A stretch of 64,000 nt of DNA from Tilletiaria anomala UBC 951 (Eukaryota > Basidiomycota > Exobasidiomycetes > Georgefischeriales > Tilletiariaceae). This document shows, in pieces, positions 1-10,702 of this stretch. The notes below the pieces were generated by a model that had not been told where the DNA came from, made no database searches, and saw nothing but the letters and a program-made list of their open reading frames with translations. Where the stretch lies: positions 1 through 64,000 of the forward strand of contig NW_013546998.1 of assembly GCF_000711695.1 (NCBI RefSeq), in the 5' to 3' direction. Position 1 is the first letter of the stretch. Each line of letters opens with the position of its first letter. A program made the translations under genes and the position numbers.

Positions 1-1408
1 CCGCCGAGTGGGGCCACCCGTCGGACAACATTGGCGCAATCCTTTCCGTCGCTGACTGGTTGTCGCGCACCAACGCCGCCGAGGGCAAGGCTGCGCTGAC
101 GGTGCGCGACGTGCTAACCGCCGCGATCAAAGCGCACGAGATCCAGGGCTGCATGGCGCTGGAGAACTCGTTCAACCGCGTCGGCCTTGACCACGTCATC
201 CTCGTCAAGCTCGCTTCGGCTGCAGTCGTGTCGAAGATGCTCGGCAACACACGCGAGCAAACCGTCGACGTCGTCTCACAGGTTTTTGTCGACGGCGCCG
301 CGCTGCGCACCTACCGCCACGCACCCAACGCTGGCTCACGAAAGTCGTGGGCCGCCGGTGATGCTTGCAGCCGCGCGGTCAACCTCGCGCTGGTCGTCAA
401 GAACGGCGAGATGGGCTACAACTCGGTGCTGAGCGCCAAGACGTGGGGCTTCTACGACGTCGAGTTCAAGGGCCAACCGTTCAAGTTCCAGCGGCCGTAC
501 GGCTCGTACGTCATGGAGAACGTGCTGTTCAAGCTGCGCGCCGCCGAGTTCCACGCGCAGTCGGCCGTTGAGGCGAGCATCCAGCTGTCCAAGGAGATGA
601 AGCAAGCCGGCAAGACGTCCGATGACATTAAGGCCATCCGGCTCGGCACACAGGAGGCCGGCGTCCGCATCATCTCCAAGGCGGGCAAGCTGAACAACTA
701 CGCGGATCGCGACCACTCACTGCAGTACATGGTCGCTGTCCCGCTCATCCACGGAGACCTCGAGCCACACATGTACACGGACGACTTTGCGCAGGACCCG
801 CGCATCGACCGCCTGCGCAGCCTCATGGTCGTTGAGGAGGACGCGCGCTTCACCCGAGAGTACCTCGAGCCCGAGAAGCGCGCTATCGGCAACAGCGTCC
901 AGATCACGTTCCTTGACGGCACGACCATCGCTCGCTCGCTTGACTACGTGAGTGCCCCGTACTGTGCTCTGTGATACCCTTCGTTGCCACGTGCAAACAC
1001 GCTTTCCACGAGCAGAACCCAAGATCGGAGCTACTGCTGACCCTGCTGCTATTGCCTTTTGCCCCTACTTGCCTTAACCCTCGTACGCACAGCCCGTCGG
1101 CCACGCGCGCCGCCGTGATGAGGCGATCCCGCTTATCGCCAGCAAGTTAAGCAAGCACCTTGACGGCATGCTCGACGACACCAAGGATCAGATCCTCGCG
1201 CTGCTCGAGGACGCCAACCACGAGAGGCTGTCCAAGATGCCTGTTCAGGAGTTTGTCGACGTGGGTACCTCGAACTTCTCCCTTTCTCTGCTGATCTCTT
1301 CACGGCGCGTCATGCGCAATTCGAAGTGCGATGGCTTACTGGCTCTCATTTTTTTTCCTGTTTTGGGGACAATGTGCTTCCGATCTGCAGCTCTGGGTCA
1401 AGAAATAA
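1..1408 (+). CDS. PDH1: 2-methylcitrate dehydratase (PrpD family), 5' end outside window
   Basis: Dehydrates 2-methylcitrate to methyl-cis-aconitate in the mitochondrial methylcitrate cycle, which disposes of propionyl-CoA. Exons read here are 1-947 (open from the window edge, codons in frame from base 3), 1093-1260 and 1391-1408. Both introns are phase 0 with GT-AG ends, and the last exon encodes only LWVKK and a stop. MmgE/PrpD-type stretches are visible: AEWGHPSDNIGAILSVADW at the edge, GLDHVILVKLASAAVVSKM, TYRHAPNAGSRKSWAAGDA, and ADRDHSLQYMVAVPLIHGD. The N-terminus, including any transit peptide, lies outside the window. No catalytic damage is seen. The family call is secure; the mitochondrial location is inferred from fungal homologues. 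Confidence 0.93.
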
Positions 1409-3385
1409 GCGGAGCGAGAGAAGCTGCGCTGCTTGCCTCTTCCTCGCGGCTGGCACGTTTCCGCTTTTTCGGTCGGTCACCTTTGGCCTCTGCGTGCGCT
1501 CGTGATATGTACGTCGATAGACAGAAGGTCTCTTCCCCTTGGGGTCTCTGGAAGCCCTCATGGTCGCATAGCCGACAAAGGGGTTGCTCTGCTCATTTTC
1601 GCTCTCATGCCAGGGACGTGGCATGGCGTGGCGTATGTATGATGGATGCTAGCGAAAAAGAGATACAGCGAGACATGCGAATGTGCTATTCAGTCTGTTT
1701 GTGCACTTATCCGGCGCCAATGCCCTGGCTTGACGCTTGCTAGGCGAGGTGGGCAAGGTGCGAGGCATGCGCGTATGTCCATGTAACACTCATCAGCGAA
1801 AGAGCCGTACGCACATGTACGAAATCTCACGAGCGTATGCTTTTCGTGAGTGAGCGGTTACATACGTCATGCACATGCCCATGCTTCCAAAAGCCCCACA
1901 ACCTCGCGCGGCCGGATGGTGCCACGAGGGTTTTATGTACAGCGATTCACGGGATCCGGGCGCGCATGGGCGTGAATGTGCGAAAACCCCCTCACACGGG
2001 ACAACGTGCGAGTATGTTTCAGTGTGTCGTGCCCAGCCTCTCTTCCACGGTAGAAGAGACCTTGGATGGAAAGAGAGGACCGTAGAAGAAAGGTCTAGAG
2101 AAGAAAGGACCACGGTGTATGAAGTTGCATGGCGCCGTCGTTTGCTTGCTTATCGGCGCTGACGCCGTCTCCCTTGCGCCTTGCATCAAGTCAAGGTTTG
2201 CCACGCCTTTGTTGCATGTTCGACTTTGACACTACACCGTCACCCCATTGCGCTTGCAGCGGATACACCCCCCTCACCATTGAGCGGACTGCGAGCGAGG
2301 TGCGCCCATCCATCGGAAAGTCGTTCATCACCATTGTGGACCCGTGGAAGGACTCATGTATACGGTGTTCTCATCCAGACCAATCGAGAGGGCGTTGCTA
2401 CTATTCATAAGCGTTTCCCGACAGTTCGGACATTGGCCAGTGCGGCAGTCAGCGCAGATGGCATCAAGCGTTTGTTCTTTCTGCTCCAACGGGATTCCAC
2501 CTCTTCATGGCGGAGGGGGCCTTCATCGTTGACAATGCTAACCGTAGCTCTGGAAGGCTCCAGACAGATACATACCGCTCGACAGACCAGAATGCATTCG
2601 AACACCGCCAAGAGCTCCAGTCTGACACTCTTGGTCTTCGCCCACCATGAATCTAAGGGAGTCGTGCCGCTTACGCTTTGCCTGCCAAACAGACCTGCGA
2701 CCGGACGGCGCTACGATCTGCAAAAGACTGGCTACAACTACTCTGTTACACTTGCATTCGTTTGCTCTCCCCAATGCTTGCAAAGCCTGTCCACATCCCC
2801 GCGGGAAATCGCGTCAAACAGCAACCAAAGCGGTCCGTCCAGATTGTTACCAGCTGCTCGAAACGGCGCAGGTGCTTTGTTTGCCACCGCGTCACAAGGG
2901 CTTTCTTTTGGAACATTTGATCATCTCTTTGTCAGGGCAAACGCTCTTCTGCTGTGCGGCCAAAACACACTCAGCAAGCAAGCCGAAACATCACGAAAGC
3001 TCACGGGGACGACATTGACGGATATGTTCGTCGGCAAACATTGCGCTGCTTGTCGACAGCCATAGCTTCGGCCCCGTCGTCTGCAGCAAACAAAAGCACG
3101 GTAGACGGAAGAGCTCGACGTAGCAAGCACAGAAAAGCTGCAAACACTTCCTTGGCTCAGCACCGTCGAGCTGGCGCCTTTCTCAAGCCGGTGACGCAAC
3201 CTGCAGCACCAGCAAGAAACAAGAGACCGATCAGGATTGCTATGCTCCAAGTTCTCCATCCACCGTAGTCACACCCGTCTATTTCCAGAGGCCATTCCTG
3301 CGCACGAGCACCAGGGTTTCATCGTTCACTTGACCAAGATCGCAAAAGCTGGCGTGAGACGAGGGAAGGCGCAGTGGGCGGACGG
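1409..3385. other. Intergenic region, about 2 kb, no convincing gene
   Basis: No recognised product on either strand. The stretch is less GC-rich than the neighbouring exons. A purine-rich patch with repeated AGAAGAGA/AGAAAGGA-like units lies near 2045-2110. One frame is open for 295 codons (2181-3065), but it has no in-frame ATG in its first 110 or so codons and no recognisable domain; see findings. The last few hundred bases should hold the promoter and 5' leader of the zinc-cluster gene. Confidence 0.5.
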
Positions 3386-5601
3386 ATGGAGGTGAGTTTC
3401 TTGCAGGCGTCATCGAACGCAGCGCCGTGCTATGGTGGCGCCCAGTCGTTCGGTGCACCGTCGAAGATGCCTACTAGGCATTACAGCAATCCCCACGGTC
3501 AGGCGCACGGGAGCATCGCGGCTCTGCGTCTTCCGCCTATCAGAGAGACGCTCGATACCGCGCTACCCTACTCACAACAGCTCCCAGCCATGTCTCCGCA
3601 TGCGTCGGCGCAACGGTCGGACCCTGCGTACCACCTCCCCTCTGTGAACCGTATTGCAGCGCCGTCGTTTAGCATGGGTCCGCTTGCGCCGACTTTCGCT
3701 GTGCCGCGCGACCCTCACGCAAGGACAGAGACGACTAGAGATTCGCACCGCTCCCACCGCACAGTAACTCTGCCGGAGCTCTCGCCCTCGTTGAGCAACA
3801 GGAGCGGGAGCAGCAGCAGCAGCGGCGGCGGACATTGGCGTGAAGACGGATCCGCATCATCTTCTGAACGGTGTCAGTATGCCTTCTCCCATGGCGCGCA
3901 AGAGCCTTACCCACGAGCCCAAGCTAGCTACGGCGCACAGAACCGGCATCTTCCGCCACCACATCCGCCCGTTTCTTTCGGCGTCAGAGGCACCTTCGGT
4001 GGTGGCAAAATGCTGCACGCTCATGCTCACCCATCTCCACCGTCACCTGGACTCCTGCGCGCTCCCAAACGCGGAAGAGACATGCGCTACACAGATGCAC
4101 CGTACGCGCGCTCACCGCCACCGCCAGCTTCAGCTTCAGCTTCTACACCTGCTTCACGGGTTTCTTACTCGTCTCGACAAGACTATGTAGCATACCCTCA
4201 CCACACCAAGGGCGAAGCACGATCACTCAATGCTCCATGCGACGACCATGCGCCTGGAACGACATCAGAGGGCCCAAGCCAGCCGGCACCTTCCGGCACC
4301 GCGCAGTCAGGATCCGATGCAGTGGTAACTTCGGATGCACGGACCAGCACCATTGCCGCACTTGCCGCTGCCACATCGGCTTCACTGCCCAACATCTCTG
4401 CGGTCCCTGCTAAGTTGAAAGACTCGGTCGAATTGCAGCGCACCTTGCGGCCACGGCTCGACAGTCGAGAAGGCGTGCCTGCTTGCAACGAATGCCGGAG
4501 GAGGAAAGTCAAAGTGAGTGACTCGTCTCGCTATTGACTAGCTCGCCGAAAGCGGAGATGGACGGCGCACAACCGACTAACTGCTTTGGCATTCTGTTCT
4601 TTTTTACGCAGTGCGACCGTCGATCGCCCTGCGGAAGATGCGTCGCGTCGAAGCGCACCTGCGAGACGTCGGACATGCTGATGCGCCGCGGTCCGCTGAC
4701 GCGCCAGCAGAAGGAGGTGTTCGCCTCATCTGGCATCACGTACGAGTCACACAGGGACAGGATGCGCAAGAAGCGCTTACTCAGCAACCTCGCGTGGGGC
4801 GCTGCCGCTGAGCTGAGCGCTGAGCATCAGCATCCGCACCATCATCTGATGCAGCAAGGTGGGCACCTGTTGCATACGCAAGGATACGAAGTGGCTCCGA
4901 GAGCAGCTGCGACGCCGTTCAGATGGAGCGAGTCATATGCGTCAGCAGCGAATGAACTTCCAACGCAGCGGAAGGCGTCTTCGTGGCCGGAAACGTTGGT
5001 GACGCTGCCGCCGGCACCGACTCATGCGAATGGCGCCGGCGAGTGGTACCACGCATCAGAATACGACCCCGCGATGTGCAGCCCTCCCAATCGCCGCCTC
5101 ACATCACCGCAATCGCACTCGATCGCCAATCTCTCACCTGCAGCTCCGTCACGGCTGGCGCCACTGTCCCACTTCTGCGGAAGCAAAGCCGATGGAGAGT
5201 CTGATCAGCACCCTCGTTTGTACGTACAATCTCCCAGCGACAACAACGATAACGTACAGCAGCAGCAGCAGCGGAGCGCCGATCAAAAGTCGCCGCTGCT
5301 CTCGCCTGCGCCTCACAACCCGCTATGCGCTGCATACTGGCACGGCCACAGCTTCATGCATGCACATCGACAGGCTCGCGAATATGGCAGCTACAAAGTG
5401 CAAGCGCCACACGGCTCACGCGATAGCCGCACCTTGCCATCGCCCGCTGGGCCGCGGCGCCGCCCGCACATTGAACCGACTCGCACGGCCGATGCACGCA
5501 GGAGCCCTCACAGGCTGCCAGACACTAGGCCGTTCGGAGACGATAATATGGGACGGCCGCTGCCGCCGCCTGCAATTCCTCCGCGTGCCGGCAGCGTCTG
5601 A
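3386..5601 (+). CDS. Zn2Cys6 (GAL4-type) transcription factor
   Basis: Predicted sequence-specific regulator of about 705 residues. Exons are 3386-4513 and 4612-5601, separated by a 98-base phase-0 intron. The intron falls inside the zinc cluster: two cysteines are encoded by exon 1 (about residues 367 and 370) and four by exon 2 (377, 383, 386, 393). Together they give the canonical spacing CX2CX6CX5CX2CX6C, with basic residues RRRKVK between the second and third. The cluster is followed by MLMRRGPLTRQQKEVFASS and a basic patch RMRKKR. The rest is low complexity, rich in Ser, Pro, His and Gln, with a short Gln run near 5257-5272, and no fungal-specific middle homology region is recognised. 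The zinc cluster sits mid-protein rather than at the N-terminus. ATG 3386 is the first in frame; an upstream in-frame GTG at 3374 is less likely. Target genes are unknown. Confidence 0.88.
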
Positions 5602-5917
5602 TGGGCCTGGGCGAGAGCCAGGGCCAGGAGCATGGGGCTTGGTTGGGTGGCGATCTCGCGTTTCCGTCTTTTGCTGACTTTTGTTTTCGCACGCTGCATG
5701 GATTGGAATTGCATTGCACATATCTGTATCAAAAGGTAACGTCACGCAGCACGCAACAATGCACGTTTTGCTTTTTTCTTGAATCGCAACCAAGGTAAAG
5801 ACGGAGTGACCACTCTGAATGGGTAGCAGCGGTGTGTGAATGCCGCACGTAAATACATGCATACAAAGCAGTAGCGTGCCTAGGCAGAACGAAGTTAACC
5901 GGCTGCACGGCCAGCCC
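5602..5917. other. Convergent 3' region
   Basis: About 316 bases between the tail-to-tail ends of the zinc-cluster gene and the DnaJ gene. It should hold both 3' UTRs. No gene, repeat or conserved RNA is seen. Confidence 0.5.
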
Positions 5918-7785
5918 TCAGCCGAAGTTAAAGCGGAACTGCTGCTGCTGCGAGCCGGCGTGGTGTCCGTGTGCGGGGCCGCCCTGTTGAAAGAAGTGCG
6001 CAAACGGATGCCCGCCAGCGCCCCCACCGCCTCCTCCACCGAACGGCATGCCGCCGGGCCCGGTCTGGAAGACGAACGGGTTGCCATAGCCGCCCTGCTG
6101 GCCCTGTTGGCCCATCGGGTCGTTCGGGTCGTCCCCAGCATCATAGCGTGTGCGCAGCTCATCGTCGCCAAGGACGCCGAAGGCCTCGTTGATCTGCGCC
6201 ATCTTGTCCTGGCTTCCGCCCTTGTCCGGGTGGTGCTCGCGGGCGAGGTTGCGGTACGCCTTCTTGATCTCGCGCGCGTCGGCGCTGCGCGGGACGCCGA
6301 GGATGGCATAGTAGTCCTTGGTGTTGGCGAGCTTGAGGCGCTTCTGCGCCTTGATTAGACGCGCGTGCAGCCCGCGGTCCGAGTTTCCCGTCTTAGAGAA
6401 CGCGGCGCTAAAGTCGCGGACGGCGTCCTCGTGCCGCTCGTGCGCCATGTGCTCCTCGCCGCGCGCGGTGAGCGCGTCAATGTCATCTGGATCACGCGAC
6501 AGGACCTGTTGGCAGAAGGGCATCGCTTTTGCGAGCTCGCTCAGCTCGAGGTGCGCCTTGCAGTGTGTCTTGGTCAGACCGAAGAGCAGTTCAGACCGCG
6601 CAACGGCATCGTGCAGCAGCAGCGGGATGAGCGGCTCATCGCCCTCGAGTGCGGCGCCGCCATGCACGGGTTTCATCAGCTCATCGCGGATGTACGCCTC
6701 AATCTCCTCCCGAATGCTCAGCCCGCCAACCTTGCCGCCCTTGAGCACGCTCGAGACGGCCCTCCAGTTGCCACCCTCACGGAAGTTGTGTAGCTTCTTG
6801 AGGGTCTTTTCGTATGTTTTCAGCTTGCGGTGCGCCTGCGCGCAGCGCTTATTGTCCGGATCCGAATGCAAGCATGTCTTTAAGTGCAGCTTGGCTGCGT
6901 CCACGTCGGATTGGATGTAGAACGACAGTGCCGAGAGGCGCAGGTGCAATGAGGTGGATGGTGTGAGCTTTGCTATGCGACTGTTCCAGAAAAGGGGTAG
7001 GTGGTATCGTTGGTGAATAGGCAGGAATATCAAGCTTTGGCTCAGCAGGACACCTACCTCCAATCCGCCGTTGCATCCTCCATATTCCCACGCCAGAGCT
7101 GGCAGTCTGCTCTGAACTTCCGTGCTTGCAAGTGACTCGGACTAACTTCCAGCACGGCTGTTGCTGCCTCTACACACTGCTCTGCCTTTTGCTGTAGCGA
7201 GCTGTCCACCTTGACCGCTTGGCTGGCTGTTTCAGGATTCTTCTTGAGCGCCTTGGTTACGGAAGCTGCACCTGCCTTGTGGGCAGCCTGCATTTCCTTC
7301 TGCTTCTGCAGAGCCCACGAGATATCTGCCTGCAGTTTTTCCGCCTCTTCCGCCTCCCTCGCTTTGCTCGTGCTGCTCCGACCGAGGAACTTGCCGACGC
7401 TCTCCTTTGCCTTGCCCAGCTCTCCCTCCTTGGCAAAGACGCGTGCCTTTTGCAGCCATGCAGTAGCAAAGCTTGGGTTGAGTTCGAGCAGCTTTTCGAG
7501 GTCGGCCAGCGCCGAGCCGGTGCGGCCGAGGGAGAGCAAGGCGGTCGCACGGCGATAGTAGGTCAGGTAGTCGCTTGGGTCCAGCGCCAGCGCCGAGTCA
7601 AAGCTGGACAGCGCGTCAGCATAGCGGCCCGTGGTGAGGAAGACGTTTGCCTCGGACAGGAGCTGCGAGTGTGTCTTGCCCTCGGGAGAACGACTACCCC
7701 CCTCAGTGGCGGCGGCGACGTTGCCCAGGACGGTAAGCGGGCCGAGGAGGACGAGGAGGGTGTGCAGCAGCAGCCGTGGGTTCAT
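5918..7785 (-). CDS. ER-type TPR and DnaJ-domain co-chaperone (P58IPK/DNAJC3-like)
   Basis: A 596-residue Hsp40 with the architecture of DNAJC3/P58IPK: hydrophobic signal peptide ([19 protein letters not shown]), tetratricopeptide repeats through the middle, then a J domain at about 465-525 with the Hsp70-stimulating HPD motif (REHHPDKGG). A Gly/Phe/Gln-rich tail ends FRFNFG. Exons, in coding order, are 7785-7058 and 6980-5918, joined across a 77-base intron (phase 2) that restores [11 protein letters not shown]. The signal peptide and family imply a role in the ER lumen with BiP, handling unfolded secretory proteins. No HDEL-like retention signal is present, which also fits the family. It is divergent from the TMBIM gene across about 600 bases. 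Confidence 0.9.
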
Positions 7786-8393
7786 GGCTTCGCAGAGCGA
7801 TGGGTTCTTCCGTTATCTGTTCGCACACCGCCGTGCGGGCCCTGCTGTGCTGATGTTGCAGGAGGGTATCGCCTTTGCTGCAACGTCCACTGTATGCGGG
7901 TGTTGTGCGTGGTCAAAGTACAATACATATAATAACAATTGAAGGATTGGGGTACATACCGACCCAGCAAGCGTGCGACGTGGAGAGGGCGGAACGGGAG
8001 CCAAGGCACCATCGGATGTCTCATACATTACAAAGCCGAATGATCCGCACCACACTCGAAATGTTTAGACGGGCTGGCCAGCGCCAGCCAGCAGGCGCCA
8101 TCCTCATCATGCCTGCACAGCCCACAGCATGCTACGACATACGCTGTTCTATAATGTTCCATCAATCGACGTCCAATCCCACGTGAAGGGCACAGCCATC
8201 CTCATGCTCGCTTGCGTTGCATGTGCACCCAACGCTTTTCACATATCGCAACAAACAGCGACCACGGTTTGGCTTGAACGAGCCAAGACTTGAGCAACAC
8301 GCATCGCGCAGTCACCACTCTCGTCGCGCATCGAACCCCCTACGCTACGCCCGCCACCCCACTCCCAAGCCGCACCAACTAGACTCATCCGCC
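7786..8393. other. Divergent promoter region (DnaJ gene / TMBIM gene)
   Basis: About 600 bases between two genes that start in opposite directions, so it should contain both promoters and 5' leaders. An A/T-rich patch (AATACATATAATAACAATTG) near 7920-7940 is the most TATA-like stretch. No coding sequence is supported. Confidence 0.45.
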
Positions 8394-9328
8394 ATGTCTA
8401 CATCAGCCTCTGCACCCGGATACGTGCAGGAGCCGCCTGCGTACGGCGCCGCACCCTCTCCGCCTGCGCACAAAACGACGCACGCCGGCAGATACCAGTC
8501 GGTCCCGCAGGACGACGAGGAGGCTGCGGCTGCGCGTGCCTTTGTAGGCAGCGACGAGGAGGACGTCGGACGGCCGTTTGGCGTCGGCCTGCCGGTGGCC
8601 GAGCAGGACGCTACCATACGCTCAGCATTCATCAAGAAGGTCTACTCGATCCTCTTCCTGCAGCTGCTGCTCACCACCGTCGTGTCCGCCGTGCTATCGA
8701 CGCAGAATATCAGCGCGTGGGTGCACACGCACCAGTGGGCGTTCATCATCCCGCTCATCGGCTCCTTTGTGTCGATGTTCGTGCTCTTCTGGAAGCGTCA
8801 CTCGCACCCACTCAACCTCATCCTCCTCGCGCTCTTCACTACGCTCGAAGGCCTCAGCATCGGCGTTATCGTCAGCTACATCGACCAGACTGTCGTCCTG
8901 CAGGCGCTCATCATCACCCTCTTCACCTTTGCTGGCTTGACGTTCTTCACTCTCTACACCGACTGGGACTTTGGCAAGCTCGCACCATACCTTTTCGGCG
9001 GCCTCCTCCTCCTCGTGGGCGTGGGCTTCGTGCAGATGCTCATCCCCTTCTCCCGTTCTACCGACTTGGTCTTCGCAGCGGGCGGCTGCCTCATCTTCAG
9101 CGGCTACATCGTCTACGATACGTGGCTCATCACCAAGCGCCTCAGCCCCGATGAATGGGTGCTCGCCAACATCTCGCTCTACCTCGATATCATCAACCTC
9201 TTCATCAACATCCTCAGGAGTGAGTGCTCATACCTCCATGCCGTGGTCCCGTTGAGCGTCTTGTTGATCATTGTCTTGCTTCCGGTGCCTCCTGCTGAGT
9301 AGTCCTCAATGGCAATCGCGATGATTAA
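8394..9328 (+). CDS. Bax inhibitor-1 / TMBIM (lifeguard) family membrane protein
   Basis: A 283-residue multi-pass membrane protein of the BI-1/TMBIM family, which acts in ER or Golgi/vacuolar membranes in calcium leak and stress tolerance. Exons are 8394-9219 and 9303-9328; the 83-base intron joins NILR to a short tail, ILNGNRDD. The first 75 or so residues are a soluble, acidic, Pro-rich segment. Then come about seven hydrophobic helices, including VYSILFLQLLLTTVVSAVL, AFIIPLIGSFVSMFVLFW, LNLILLALFTTLEGLSIGV and LVFAAGGCLIFSGYIVYDT. The last loop (DEWVLANISLYLDIINLF) matches the conserved C-terminal block with its acidic residues. A decayed copy lies directly downstream at 9757. Confidence 0.92.
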
Positions 9329-9756
9329 AGCCCTATCTAACTGCTCGTACTCGCGCCTCAACTCGGTTCATTTTCTGTAAAATCTCCGCATGTACCATAG
9401 CATCATTGCATCCAACTTGAACATCACGTGTGCGTACAAGAAGACATCATCCTCACCATCATCCGCCACCATCTCATCCGCAGTGCATACCATAAATAGC
9501 TTCGCCAATTCCCTTGAGTTTGGTCAAGCCTCCCGACTTGAGAGCGCTCGTGAACAAAGGCGTCACAGTCAACGTCTTGTTTACCCTTTGCTACCATCTT
9601 CGATGCGGTACCGAGTGACATTGTGCACGAACAAGAGAGCCGAGCGAAGCAGCGCTCTTACCGTGCAGGAAGTCCAAGCGTGCAAGGCCACTTCACATGT
9701 GACCGCATAACCCACAGGCCACAAGTCATCAACAGCGACTCCTCCACCCACGCGCC
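9329..9756. other. Spacer between TMBIM gene and its decayed copy
   Basis: About 430 bases with no supported gene. It may preserve remnants of the duplicated upstream region of the TMBIM copy; I did not find an obvious match to the sequence before 8394 by eye. Confidence 0.4.
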
Positions 9757-10500
9757 ATGTCAGCTGCAGGTTTAGATTCAGCAGCCGGCTACTTGCAGGA
9801 GCCCACCGCACACGGCGCTGTAGTCCCTTCGCCTGCGCCTGCGCAAGAGAAGACGCACACCGTCGGATACCAGTCCCTTCCCCAAGGTGAGGAGACTGAC
9901 CCAGGCGGACAACCTGGGGGGAAGCACGTTATTGCGGGGTGTAAATGCCATTCCACGTCATCGGCCAAGCAAATGGCGACGATGCGCTCATATCTGAAGC
10001 CAACAAGAGTGCCCACGCTGACGAGCTCGTGAGCCTTGTGCTCGGCTTCGCCTTGCACGCCGTGGTGCACTTGCCTGGGCCCCTTGACATGGGTCCATCC
10101 GAACCACTGGCACTTCATCGCCCTGCTCACCAGCACCCTTGTCTCGTTGCTCGCGCTCTTCTGGAAACACAACTCGTTCCCGCTCAATCTGGCCTTGCTC
10201 GTGCTCCTCGGCCTACTTGAGAGTTTGAGCTTGACTAGCCACGTCAGACACCCAGACCTGACGTGGGTCGCAGGAGGGGTCGCTTGCATAGACTGGACCT
10301 TCCCCAGGCGGCGCCTCGTTCCTTTTAAACGCACGCCGACCTCAGCAAGCTTGGCTCGGGCCTCCTCGTCCTCGGCGGTGCCGGCTCCGAAAAGCGCTCA
10401 TCCACTCAAGATCCACCGACCTCATCTCCGCAGCCGGTGGCTCGCCCCTCCTGTGCCTAAGGTGTCGAAGACTACTTGCCCGTCGCCAAGGGCGCTTAAG
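9757..10500 (+). pseudogene. Decayed tandem copy of the TMBIM/Bax-inhibitor gene
   Basis: From ATG 9757 the reading frame gives GYLQEPTAHGAVVPSPAP and HTVGYQSLPQ, which parallel GYVQEPPAYGAAPSPPAH and GRYQSVPQ at the start of the intact gene at 8394. Further on, another frame (from about 10090) gives WVHPNHWHFIALLTSTLVS and ALFWKHNSFPLNLALLVLL, matching WVHTHQWAFIIPLIGSFVS and VLFWKRHSHPLNLILLALF. Nucleotide similarity continues to about 10500, opposite the later helices, but out of frame. The first frame stops at 10032, most of the acidic N-terminal segment is missing, and several membrane helices cannot be recovered, so it cannot encode a working TMBIM protein. Order and spacing indicate an old tandem duplication followed by decay. 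A heavily rearranged but transcribed gene is a less likely alternative. Confidence 0.82.
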
Positions 10501-10702
10501 GGCAGGTGAATGTTCAATGCTGATAGCTGGCGACACCTATGGCTCCCTTCGAGCTTCTTTCCGACTGCTCACTTTCATGCTGCACGCTTATACCCGCATG
10601 TATCCTAGCAAAGTTGTATCTATCTTGGATATCAGATGTGCAAACGACACGACGACATCTACCTTCCCGGGGAAAATACTGCCCATGAAGACGCTGGAAC
10701 CA

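Noticed and set aside
5416-6309. Long minus-strand open frame overlapping the end of the zinc-cluster gene and the DnaJ gene
   Set aside because: Its Arg/Ser/Thr-rich translation is the shadow of two real coding regions in other frames.
10036-10509. Second functional TMBIM gene
   Set aside because: Only part of the membrane region is in frame, and stops and frame changes remove the rest of the protein.
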